8,139 nt of DNA from Phycisphaerales bacterium (GTDB taxonomy: Bacteria > Planctomycetota > Phycisphaerae > Tepidisphaerales > Tepidisphaeraceae): positions 1-8,139 of the forward strand of contig JAQGHH010000011.1 of the NCBI GenBank assembly GCA_028288945.1, written 5' to 3'. The notes beneath the pieces are model-generated. The model searched no databases. It had not been told where the DNA came from and saw only the letters and a program-made list of their open reading frames with translations. Of the stretch, positions 1 to 5,654 are shown in pieces. Each line of letters opens with the position of its first letter. The first letter of the stretch is position 1. A program made the position numbers and the translations under genes.

Positions 1-106
1 CGCCCTCGCCCGGAGCGGCCGCGCGTGCCCAGCCGGCAAGGACAAACGCCAGCGATGCCCCAATGCAAATTGACAAGCCCATGTGATGAAAGCGTGACGT
101 GTTCAT
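1..106 (-). CDS. Partial secreted protein with signal peptide, unknown function
   Basis: Only the first 35 codons are in the window; the gene runs off the left edge. From the ATG at 106-104 the protein reads MNTSRFHHMGLSICIGAS, then LAFVLAGWARAAAPGEG. This is a typical Sec signal peptide: a short positive/polar N-region, a hydrophobic core at about residues 9-26, and an A-R-A site near residue 29 for signal peptidase I. An in-frame ATG at residue 9 (position 82) is an alternative start and would still leave the hydrophobic core. No strong Shine-Dalgarno sequence is seen. The gene begins 25 bases after the mrpD stop on the same strand, so it may be the last visible member of the antiporter operon, but its product cannot be identified from so little sequence. 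It does not look like MbhI or another antiporter subunit. Confidence 0.6.
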   Translation of the reverse strand, partial: MNTSRFHHMGLSICIGASLAFVLAGWARAAAPGEG

Positions 107-131
107 GCAGGCAGTGTACCGGGCACAACGC

Positions 132-1955
132 CTAGCGCCGATACCCAAGGACGAGCATCGCGCCGTACACGCCCACGCCAAGGATGAACCATGCGACGTA
201 GTCGCCCACGCGGCCGGTGTGCATTGCGCGGAGCGGATGAACGGCCCGACGGATCGCGTCGCCCGTGACCTGCCGAAATCGCCCCAACGCGAGGGGGAAC
301 AACGCCGCGAGCGCCAGCAGCGCCGCGCACGCGACGTTCACCACCGGCTTCCACACTTCCCGCAATGGGGGCGCGATGTCCCCCGCAGGCGAGGGCGGCA
401 TGGGGGTGCCGAGCAGCACATGCCCGATCAGGCCGCGCGTGTCCTGCATCCGGTACGCGGCGTGAACGGCCGCGGCGCGCACGGGCGGCGCTAGCGCCAC
501 GAGCAATGCGCACGCGAGCAACGCCAGCGCCGGAGCCCACATGGTCCGGGGCGTGTCACGATGCCGGCCAAGGGTTTCCGATTCCATCGGGATGACCGGC
601 GTTTCCTCCGCACCCACCGGCTTGTCCTCGCCCCACCCCAGGAAGATCCGCCCGCCGATCCGCAACACCGCGGCAGATGTCAGGGTCGCCGAAAACATCA
701 TGACCGCCGACGCCCAGTCGTGCCCGTACCGTGCCGCGGATTCGCCAATGGCGCCCGCCCCGAAGAACGTCGCAAACGTCGGCAAACCCGCGAGCCCCAG
801 CGCGCCCAGCAGCAAAAGTAATCCGGTCCAGGGCAACTGCCGGCCTTTGCCGTGAAGCTCGTATTCGTCCACGCTCCGGAAGCGGTGGAGCAATATCCCG
901 GCACAGATGAACAATGCGCCCTTCACCAATCCGTGGCCGAGCAGATAGAGAGCCGTGCCCGCAAGCCCGTCCGCCGACAGCAGCCCGACGCCCATGAACA
1001 TCACGCCCGTGTGACTGATGGTGGAGAAGGCGAGGAGGCGTTTGAGATGGCGCTGGCCGAAACATTCAATACCGCCGACGACGGCCGTGAGCGTTCCAAT
1101 CGTCAGGAACAGCGCGCTGGTAACGCTGGAGTGCGCCGCCAGCGGGATGGCGAACACGGACCAGTACACCCTCGCCGCCGCGTAGAGTCCCAACTGGACC
1201 ATGACCCCCGAAAAGAGGACGCAAACCGGCGTCGGCGCGACCGCATGGGCGTCGGCGAGCCAGAAATGAAACGGGAACGCCGCCGCCTTCACCAGGAACC
1301 CGGAAATGACAAACAGAAACGCCACCGGCACCAGCCATCCGCCCGGGTCGTGGGCCGCGAGCGATGCCGACACCTGCGCGAAATTAAGCGCCCCGGTGTA
1401 CGCGTAAACGATCGCCACGCCGGTGAGCGACAGGTATGCACCAAGGGTATTAAGGATCGCAAAGTTCAGCGCGCCCTGCAGCGGCCCGAATTCCTCGGAC
1501 TTGTATCCGCACAGCATCACACCCGCGGCGCTCATCAGCTCGAACCAGACGAATAAATTGAACAGATCGCCGGTGAGGCCCATCCCGCACATCCCGGCCA
1601 GGAACACCAGGATCACAGCATGGTACAGCGCCTTAATGGACTCGAAGTATTGCCAGGAAAAGATCGACGCCGCCAGAACCAGCAGCGCCGCCAGCGCCGC
1701 CATTCCCGCCCCCGCCTGATCGATCACAAAGGAGATCCCCAAGGCAAACCGGTGCTCCGGCCGCCACCCGCCGAACCAATATACGATGGGCTGATCCGCG
1801 CTGGCCGCAACCAAATAGCAGCAAATCCCGAACACCGACGCCGCCGTAACGCAAGCAATCAGATCCAACACCCGCCGCGACAAATACGCCCCCACCGCGA
1901 CCAGCAGCGCCGCCACGACAAGCGGAATGACGACGGGCAGTGGGGGAAACAACAT
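132..1955 (-). CDS. mrpD: MrpD/MnhD-type antiporter subunit (ND5/NuoM-like proton channel, MbhH-like)
   Basis: 607-residue, very hydrophobic polytopic membrane protein of the complex I antiporter-like family (ND2/ND4/ND5, MrpA/MrpD, MbhH). Family marks are visible: the membrane glutamate in FVWFE (E139), the lysine in LVKAAAFPFHFWLADAHA (K223), followed by the broken-helix proline motif APTPV (240-244), then LKRLLAFSTISHTG (K305) and HGLVKGALF (K345). These form the central ion-conducting axis of the family. It should work in the inner membrane as one of the ion-translocating subunits of the Na+/H+ antiporter. It is over 100 residues longer than a usual MrpD (about 490-500): after about residue 470 there are a hydrophobic helix, a polar linker with MPPSPAGD, and two further helices (about 540-558 and 586-604). 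The position after GLPTFATFFG where relatives have K or E appears to be A400. The start ATG is the first codon giving the N-terminal helix; no clear Shine-Dalgarno precedes it. It is separated from mrpC by 113 bases, unlike the overlapping genes upstream. Confidence 0.88.
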   Translation of the reverse strand: MLFPPLPVVIPLVVAALLVAVGAYLSRRVLDLIACVTAASVFGICCYLVAASADQPIVYWFGGWRPEHRFALGISFVIDQAGAGMAALAALLVLAASIFSWQYFESIKALYHAVILVFLAGMCGMGLTGDLFNLFVWFELMSAAGVMLCGYKSEEFGPLQGALNFAILNTLGAYLSLTGVAIVYAYTGALNFAQVSASLAAHDPGGWLVPVAFLFVISGFLVKAAAFPFHFWLADAHAVAPTPVCVLFSGVMVQLGLYAAARVYWSVFAIPLAAHSSVTSALFLTIGTLTAVVGGIECFGQRHLKRLLAFSTISHTGVMFMGVGLLSADGLAGTALYLLGHGLVKGALFICAGILLHRFRSVDEYELHGKGRQLPWTGLLLLLGALGLAGLPTFATFFGAGAIGESAARYGHDWASAVMMFSATLTSAAVLRIGGRIFLGWGEDKPVGAEETPVIPMESETLGRHRDTPRTMWAPALALLACALLVALAPPVRAAAVHAAYRMQDTRGLIGHVLLGTPMPPSPAGDIAPPLREVWKPVVNVACAALLALAALFPLALGRFRQVTGDAIRRAVHPLRAMHTGRVGDYVAWFILGVGVYGAMLVLGYRR

Positions 1956-2068
1956 CGGCGCACCGTGTTACGAAATAATCGCTCTTACTTGAGTGCCGTG
2001 CGACAGCTTCCGGTCCCCTCTCCCCCGAGTAGGAGGGAGAGGGAGAAGGCTTTTCTGCTCTTCTCTAC
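1956..2068. other. Intra-operon gap between mrpC and mrpD containing a repeat
   Basis: All other junctions from mrpE to mrpC are 4-base overlaps, so this 113-base gap stands out. It contains one copy of the palindromic repeat (2014-2046) and otherwise AT-richer sequence. I see no small ORF. The hairpin may attenuate or stabilise the mRNA between mrpC and mrpD, or mrpD may have its own promoter here; neither is shown by the sequence. Confidence 0.6.
2014..2046 (-). repeat. GC-rich palindromic intergenic repeat, copy 1
   Basis: CCCTCTCCC at 2016-2024 and GGGAGAGGG at 2035-2043 are perfect 9-bp inverted arms around a 10-base loop (CCGAGTAGGA). The same arms and a near-identical loop recur at 5287-5331 and 5471-5515. 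This copy lies in the same orientation as copy 3 and opposite to copy 2. It is shorter than the others and lacks the outer GGG-rich flank. Copies of this kind behave as dispersed intergenic elements; no transposase is present nearby. Confidence 0.85.
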
Positions 2069-2419
2069 CTACCCGTGCATCAAATCCACCCGGTCCGGGT
2101 CCAGTGTTCCCGTCTTTTTCTTGATCTGCACCGCAATCGCCAGCAGGAGCGCCACGACCGTCGCCTCGACGACAATGTCCGTGAGCATCAGCGCCTGGAT
2201 CACCGGGTCCACGGCTTTGTCGGTCTCCTTGAGGTCAATGAAGATCGGCGCGACGCCGCCGGGCCGGTAGCCCACCGCCGTCAGCAAGACGTAAGTGGAC
2301 GCCTGCACCACCACGAGGCAAAGGCACAGGTGGATCAGATTGCGGCTGGTGACGATCCCGTACGCCCCGACCAGGAACAGCCAGGCGGCCACCGCCATCG
2401 CCGCGTAAAAATACGTCAC
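2069..2419 (-). CDS. mrpC: MrpC/MnhC-type antiporter subunit (NuoK-like, MbhG-like)
   Basis: 116-residue membrane protein with three predicted helices, homologous to complex I subunit NuoK. Recognisable parts are the SRNLIHLCLCLVVVQAS segment (about residues 24-40), GYRPGGVAPIF, and the conserved DPVIQALMLTDIVVEATVV block near the third helix, corresponding to the DP-x-x-QAL-x-LT-x-IV signature of MrpC. A charged tail (QIKKKTGTLDPD) follows in the cytoplasm. The start is GTG at 2419-2417: it overlaps the mrpB TGA as GTGA and is preceded by a perfect AAAGGAGG at 2427-2434 with 7-base spacing. The same reading frame stays open upstream for about 210 codons inside mrpB, but that part is a shadow. 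It forms part of the membrane antiporter with MrpB and MrpD. Confidence 0.88.
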   Translation of the reverse strand: MTYFYAAMAVAAWLFLVGAYGIVTSRNLIHLCLCLVVVQASTYVLLTAVGYRPGGVAPIFIDLKETDKAVDPVIQALMLTDIVVEATVVALLLAIAVQIKKKTGTLDPDRVDLMHG

Positions 2420-3183
2420 GGCGCGGCCTCCTTTCGCTCGAGCATCTCCTGAAGAAACGCGTAGAGCAGCAGCACGAAACCGGCCGTGACTTCGATGCCG
2501 ACCGCAAGATTGATCACGGGGATCGTGCCGCCCGAGAACAGGTTGACGTCCGACCCGCCCTTGCCCAGGGGGAAGACGTTGGTCATGAACTCTCTGCCTT
2601 TGAAAATCGCGAGCAGGCCGATCACGCCGTAGGCCCCGGCGCCGATCGCCTCGGCGGTTTCCACCAGGCGGTGGGAGGTGATGCGGCGAAAGATGTCGAA
2701 GCTCTCGGCGAGGTACATCAGCAGCGGCGCGGTGGCGAGGATCACTCCGCCTTGGAACCCCCCGCCCGGCGTCAGTTGCCCATGGATCACCGTGTAAATC
2801 CCGAAGAGCACCGTCGGCCCGGTCATCCCCAGAATCCAGACGCGCAGCGCATCGCTCGCGCCGACGGCCCGGCCGGGCGACAGCGCGTCCGGGGCGGGCG
2901 TTCCCGGCTTCACGTCCGTCTGCCGCAATAACACTAGAGCCCCCATCACCGACACGAACAGGATGAATTCCTCGCCGAGGGTATCGAACCCGCGGTAGTC
3001 GAAGTTGACCGCGGTGACGGCGTCCGTCACGTGCCGGGCGGCGACGCATTCGCTGTTAATGATCCGCATGTATTGCCCGCGGAGGTCTTCCGGACCGGGC
3101 AGCCGCATCGTCGACATCGCGTAAAGCGCCGCCACCGCCGCCGCCCCCACGAAGAAAATGCCCATCCGGCCCGGGTGCCTCAT
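2416..3183 (-). CDS. mrpB: MrpB/MnhB-type antiporter subunit with MbhE-like N-terminal domain
   Basis: 255-residue membrane protein that joins two modules often found as separate proteins. Residues 1 to about 90 match the MbhE / MrpA C-terminal type: an N-terminal helix, a periplasmic stretch with VTAVNFDYRGFDTLGEE (about 57-72), then a helix FILFVSVMGALVLL. Residues from about 112 to 245 are the MnhB domain: TVLFGIYTVIHGQLTPGGGF with GGVI following (about 124-148) and the closing GTIPVINLAVGIEV (219-232). About five or six helices in total. The ATG overlaps the preceding TGA as ATGA, and GGGAGG lies 4 bases upstream at 3188-3193. MrpB and the MrpA C-terminal part form the interface that joins the two antiporter halves in Mrp complexes, so a single fused chain is reasonable. 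Membrane complex member; catalytic role alone is not expected. Confidence 0.87.
   Translation of the reverse strand: MRHPGRMGIFFVGAAAVAALYAMSTMRLPGPEDLRGQYMRIINSECVAARHVTDAVTAVNFDYRGFDTLGEEFILFVSVMGALVLLRQTDVKPGTPAPDALSPGRAVGASDALRVWILGMTGPTVLFGIYTVIHGQLTPGGGFQGGVILATAPLLMYLAESFDIFRRITSHRLVETAEAIGAGAYGVIGLLAIFKGREFMTNVFPLGKGGSDVNLFSGGTIPVINLAVGIEVTAGFVLLLYAFLQEMLERKEAAP
2427..2434 (-). promoter_or_regulatory. Strong ribosome binding site of mrpC, fixes GTG start
   Basis: Reads AAAGGAGG on the minus strand, seven bases before the GTG at 2419. It decides the start, because no ATG lies at the beginning of the conserved region and the frame is open far upstream. Confidence 0.8.
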
Positions 3184-3566
3184 CGCGCCTCCCTGGGCCT
3201 GCCGGGCGGCTGCCGGGCGTCCGCCGGCGCGCCGGCGTCGTCGGGCGATGCGAAATTCCCGCCGGTCCCGCCACCCCGGCCGTGCTCCCGCTCCTTATTC
3301 CGCTGCTGCTCCCGCTCGCGGTCCTGCTGCATCTGCGTGCTGCGCGTCTTCGCGATCGCCAGCAGCACCATCAGCGGCAACGCCACAGCGCCAATGACCA
3401 GTTGCGACAGCGCCACGTCCGGCGCTTGAAAGATAAAAAACATCAGAGCCAGCATGAGCCCGAAAAAGCTCGCCCCCACCACCTGCTCCCCCGGCCTGCG
3501 CGTGAACACCACCGCCCCGCCGCTCGCGGCTACGATCGCGAGAATGGCGATCTGCATCACGATCAC
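3180..3566 (-). CDS. DUF4040 / MbhD-type antiporter subunit with charged C-terminal tail
   Basis: About 128 residues. The first about 75 are three hydrophobic helices (MQIAILAIVAASGGAVVF, GASFFGLMLALMFFIFQA, then VIGAVALPLMVLLAIA) with the family motif FQAPDVALSQL, which marks the DUF4040 / MbhD domain, equivalent to the part of MrpA after its ND5-like domain. The remaining about 50 residues are a polar, arginine- and glutamine-rich tail (QQDREREQQRNKEREHGRG, then G/P/A-rich) not expected in this domain. Start: GTG at 3566 overlaps the mrpG stop as GTGA and has GGGAGG at 3572-3577 five bases upstream. GTG 3560 and ATG 3557 are alternatives that change only three residues. The downstream stop overlaps the mrpB ATG. 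The presence of this gene as a separate unit means that MrpA is split or absent in this operon. Confidence 0.82.
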   Translation of the reverse strand: MIVMQIAILAIVAASGGAVVFTRRPGEQVVGASFFGLMLALMFFIFQAPDVALSQLVIGAVALPLMVLLAIAKTRSTQMQQDREREQQRNKEREHGRGGGTGGNFASPDDAGAPADARQPPGRPREAR

Positions 3567-3928
3567 GCCCGCCTCCCGTCCCCGTCCTTCGGCCGCACGA
3601 TCACGATCGGCTCCCCCTCGCGCACTTCCCAATGTCCCGTGCGTTTGATGCGGATCGCCTTGGCCGTGGCGTGCGTGAGCACCGAGTTCATGACGAACAA
3701 CACGCCGCCCGTCAGGATCACCTTGATCCGCGCCTGCGGGTCGCCCTCTTCCAGCCAGACCGCGATCGCGATGAGAAGGACGCTGATCGACACGACCGGC
3801 GCGGAATAGTGCAAGCGCTGCAGCGCGTCGCGCATCACGGCCGTGCCGATGCTGCAGGCGATCGCCACGCCCACCGCGATGCCCAGCAGGATTCCGGTAA
3901 CCACAGGATGGGCGGCGGGCGGGTTCAT
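3563..3928 (-). CDS. mrpG: MrpG/MnhG-type antiporter subunit (MbhC-like)
   Basis: 121 residues with three hydrophobic helices. The MnhG signature is the GTAVMRDALQRLHYSAPVV segment, corresponding to the usual G-x-(x)-R-x-x-D-x-x-x-R-x-H motif, followed by helix VSISVLLIAIAVWL and the amphipathic VILTGGVLFVMNSVLTHATAKA region. A short basic/acidic tail (WEVREGEPIVIVRPKDGDG) follows. I chose ATG 3928, which overlaps the mrpF stop as ATGA and has GAGG five bases upstream; the GTG at 3934 would add two residues. The protein is a small accessory membrane subunit required for assembly and activity of Mrp antiporters. Confidence 0.86.
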   Translation of the reverse strand: MNPPAAHPVVTGILLGIAVGVAIACSIGTAVMRDALQRLHYSAPVVSISVLLIAIAVWLEEGDPQARIKVILTGGVLFVMNSVLTHATAKAIRIKRTGHWEVREGEPIVIVRPKDGDGRRA

Positions 3929-4176
3929 AACCACCTCTGCAGGAACCGCGTGAACACGAGCCCGCCCCCCAGCGATAAAATCGCCAGCGTCAGTGGCAGG
4001 TCATAGAACGGCACCCGATGAAATCCCTGTGCCAGCAGCATCATCTCAAGCACGACGATCACGCCGGTCATCTCGATCCCCACGATCCGGTCTTCCACCG
4101 GCCCGCGGAAGCAGACGATGCCGCAGGGAATCAGCGCGGCCAGCAGCACGGTCGCGTTCCAGAGCCAGAGGTTCAT
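3925..4176 (-). CDS. mrpF: MrpF/MnhF-type antiporter subunit (MbhB-like)
   Basis: 83 residues, three hydrophobic helices, the usual length for the family. Helix 1 is about residues 4-22. The GPVEDRIVGIEM segment (25-36) corresponds to the conserved GP-x-x-x-DR motif of MnhF. Then come VIVVLEMMLLA and a helix ending VFTRFLQRWL; the FYDLPLTLAILS stretch matches the conserved D-x-x-L-x-x-A-x-L of relatives. The ATG overlaps the mrpE TGA, and its own TGA overlaps the mrpG ATG, so it probably relies on coupled translation; no strong Shine-Dalgarno is visible. Membrane accessory subunit. Confidence 0.88.
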   Translation of the reverse strand: MNLWLWNATVLLAALIPCGIVCFRGPVEDRIVGIEMTGVIVVLEMMLLAQGFHRVPFYDLPLTLAILSLGGGLVFTRFLQRWL

Positions 4177-4679
4177 GCCCGGGCCCCGAGGTGCCGTTCC
4201 ATGTCGGTGAGCGGCTCAGGAATGATCTGGTGGGCGAGCATAAGCCGCTGTTCGTTCACAATGCCTATGACGACCGTTCCGGGGGTCATGGTGGTGAAGA
4301 CCAGCGCCAGCGCCCGGCGGGCGAGAGCCTCGGGCGAGTCGTCGCCGACGTCGAAGGGAATTCCAAGGACGATGCTGGGCGCGCCGTCTCGTGTGAATAT
4401 TTGCTTACCGATGGCCCGGAGCACTACCCCCGTGTCATGGATAATGTGCCACGGCACGCGCCATACCTGCCGCAGATCGCGCCAGCGCGGGCGGAAGGCG
4501 ATCAGCCCCAGCGACTGGCAGACCGCCGACCCGGTCGTGGCAATTGCCGCGGCCGCAAGCCCGGCGTACACCTCTTCCTTTTGCAGAGTCGATGTGAAAA
4601 GCAGATAGAGACCGATTAGGATCAGCCACGTTGCCGCCAGCGAAACCCAATATGAAATCGTGCGCGTCCGGGCGGCCAT
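4173..4679 (-). CDS. mrpE: MrpE/MnhE-type antiporter subunit (MbhA-like), first gene of operon
   Basis: 168 residues. Two N-terminal helices (YWVSLAATWLILIGLYLLF and VYAGLAAAAIATTGSAV), an amphipathic connecting region with WRVPWHIIHDTGVVL, then a cytoplasmic domain ending in VFTTMTPGTVVIGI, the conserved S/T-x-TPGTVV motif of MnhE. Start: ATG 4679 has AAGGGGA (4685-4691) about five bases upstream and gives the expected family length; ATGs at 4700 and 4742 are in frame but add a non-membrane stretch. It is the first gene of the leftward operon, so the promoter should lie in the short divergent gap. The E-F-G order at the start of the operon matches MbhA-B-C. Confidence 0.87.
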   Translation of the reverse strand: MAARTRTISYWVSLAATWLILIGLYLLFTSTLQKEEVYAGLAAAAIATTGSAVCQSLGLIAFRPRWRDLRQVWRVPWHIIHDTGVVLRAIGKQIFTRDGAPSIVLGIPFDVGDDSPEALARRALALVFTTMTPGTVVIGIVNEQRLMLAHQIIPEPLTDMERHLGARA

Positions 4680-4783
4680 GCTCGTCCCCTTCGTGGGCAT
4701 CAATGTAGCGGCCGCGCGCCGCGCGCATAACGCCAAAATCATGCGCGGCGGATGACACGAGATTCGTTTCCGAAAGGCGCAAC
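4680..4783. promoter_or_regulatory. Divergent intergenic region between mrpE and the deaminase gene
   Basis: 104 bases that must hold the leftward promoter for the mrp operon and, probably, a rightward promoter for the deaminase. It contains a GC-only alternating stretch (GCGGCCGCGCGCCGCGCGC at about 4708-4726) and no convincing -35/-10 pair that I would commit to. An uncommon alternating CG tract so close to the likely start sites is noted. The assignment as promoter is from gene layout only. Confidence 0.45.
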
Positions 4784-5254
4784 ATGTCCGACGAACAATT
4801 CATGCGGATGGCGATTGAAAAGGCGAAGGAAGGGCTGCGACTGGGCCAAACGCCCTTCGCGGCGACGATCGTCAAAGCCGGCGAGGTCATCGCGTGCGAC
4901 CACAACATGGTGTGGCTCACCACCGACATCACCGCCCACGCCGAGGTCACCGCCATCCGCCGGGCGTGCAGCAAGCTCAGCACGATCGACCTTTCCGGTT
5001 GTGTGATCTATTCCACGACCGAGCCATGCCCCATGTGCTTCAGCGCCTGCCACTGGGCCAGGCTCGACCGTATCGTCTACGGCGCGGACATCGCGGACGC
5101 ACGTGCCGCGGGGTTCAGCGAGCTGACCGTCTCCAACGCCCAGCTCAAGCGCGAAGGCGGCAGCCCGATTGAGATCGTCCCCGGATTTCTAAGGGAAGAG
5201 GCTGTGGAGCTGTTTCGGCTGTTCGCCGCACAACCAGGCGCGCGGAAGTACTGA
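4784..5254 (+). CDS. Zinc-dependent nucleoside deaminase, guanine deaminase (GuaD)-like
   Basis: 156 residues, a complete single-domain member of the cytidine/deoxycytidylate deaminase fold. The zinc site is H52 in TAHAEVTAI with the catalytic proton-shuttle E54, and C82/C85 in TEPCPMC. The wider match to Bacillus-type GuaD is good: N-terminal FAATIV in place of FGAVIV, N41, TAHAEVTAIR-x-AC, EPCPMC with CHWAR, and A-x-x-D-A-x-AAGF further on. Length is also 156 and the chain ends in Tyr, as I recall for bacterial guanine deaminase, whose C-terminal tail covers a neighbour's active site. GuaD converts guanine to xanthine and ammonia in purine salvage, in the cytosol. TadA-like tRNA deaminases and other nucleoside deaminases share the zinc motifs, so substrate is probable, not proven. 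Start ATG has a weak AAAGGCG upstream. It is convergent with nothing and is followed by the repeat-rich spacer. Confidence 0.82.
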   Translation: MSDEQFMRMAIEKAKEGLRLGQTPFAATIVKAGEVIACDHNMVWLTTDITAHAEVTAIRRACSKLSTIDLSGCVIYSTTEPCPMCFSACHWARLDRIVYGADIADARAAGFSELTVSNAQLKREGGSPIEIVPGFLREEAVELFRLFAAQPGARKY

Positions 5255-5286
5255 AATATCGGCGGCTTTCCTTGTGAGGGATTCTG

Positions 5287-5331
5287 GTTCCCTCTCCCTC
5301 GTACCCGGGGGAGAGGGTTAGGGTGAGGGGC
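5287..5331 (+). repeat. GC-rich palindromic intergenic repeat, copy 2
   Basis: Arms CCCTCTCCC (5290-5298) and GGGAGAGGG (5309-5317) with the 10-base loop TCGTACCCGG, followed by the flank TTAGGGTGAGGGG. It lies 35 bases after the deaminase stop. It could act as an mRNA 3'-end hairpin but has no U-run, so it is not called a terminator. It is the inverse orientation of copies 1 and 3. Confidence 0.85.
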
Positions 5332-5370
5332 GGAAGGTAATGTTGCGTTCAATCGCAAAAGTTGCCCTCT

Positions 5371-5436
5371 GTAGGGTCCGCACTGCGGACCATGTTTCCG
5401 ACTATGACGAGGAATGGTCCGCCATGCGGACCCTGC
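5371..5436. repeat. REPIN-like double hairpin (GGTCCGC/GCGGACC pairs)
   Basis: Two 23-base arms, 5371-5393 and 5414-5436, are near-perfect reverse complements of each other, differing at about three positions, across a 20-base centre. Each arm is itself a hairpin: GGTCCGC paired with GCGGACC around a 2-3-base loop. Two short palindromes in inverted orientation with a short spacer is the architecture of REPIN/REP doublets. No REP-associated transposase is visible in the window. Confidence 0.8.
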
Positions 5437-5470
5437 GGGGCGCTTGTGTGATCAACACGTCTCACGCTCG

Positions 5471-5515
5471 GCCCCTCGCCCCTGCCCTCTCCCCCGAGTA
5501 CGAGGGAGAGGGAGA
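5471..5515 (-). repeat. GC-rich palindromic intergenic repeat, copy 3
   Basis: Arms CCCTCTCCC (5485-5493) and GGGAGAGGG (5504-5512) with loop CCGAGTACGA. Read on the minus strand it matches copy 2 through the loop and into the GAGGGGC flank, with a handful of differences over about 42 bases. Copies 2 and 3 thus form a long inverted pair around the 5371-5436 element. Confidence 0.85.
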
Positions 5516-5654
5516 TTGCACCCCGCTTGATTCGGATCGCTTGGAATTATTACGTTCCCTCCTCTCCCCACCTTCGTTAAAAACGGAAGGACACGACAGG
5601 CTCCGGAAAAGCAGATCAGGCTTCCGGGCCTCACGCGAAAGGCGGGTCATCGCA

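Larger units (their letters stand above)
5255..5654. other. 400-base non-coding spacer with nested inverted repeats
   Basis: Between the deaminase stop and the formate dehydrogenase start. In order it holds repeat copy 2 (5287-5331), a small hairpin TTGCG/CGCAA (5343-5358), a paired GGTCCGC/GCGGACC element (5371-5436), repeat copy 3 (5471-5515), and an AT-richer stretch with a weak CCTTC/GAAGG hairpin (5571-5590) around TTAAAAA. Frames that stay open through here translate the repeats and show no protein family. The formate dehydrogenase promoter must lie in the last part; I see no confident -10/-35 boxes. Confidence 0.7.

Noticed and set aside
852..1556. Plus-strand open frame of 234 residues
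   Set aside because: It lies opposite mrpD, is rich in R, H and Q, and has no domain; it is a shadow of the GC-rich coding strand.
2420..3049. Long upstream extension of mrpC inside mrpB
   Set aside because: Same frame stays open but is arginine-rich nonsense. The GTG at 2419 has a perfect Shine-Dalgarno and the GTGA overlap.
5287..5331. Rho-independent terminator after the deaminase
   Set aside because: The hairpin is strong but no U-run follows and the same palindrome occurs elsewhere as a dispersed repeat.
5287..5515. CRISPR array
   Set aside because: Only two copies here, in opposite orientation and with a different inverted repeat between them; no regular direct-repeat/spacer pattern.
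5571..5590. Hairpin CCTTC/GAAGG as a terminator or a fourth repeat copy
   Set aside because: Only five pairs plus a bulge, and the resemblance to other repeat families is too weak to support a call.
5340..5654. Upstream in-frame extension of the formate dehydrogenase (105 more residues)
   Set aside because: It translates the inverted repeats, for example the APALSPEYEGEG phrase typical of this repeat when read through, and has no family similarity. The ATG at 5655 gives a sensible N-terminus.
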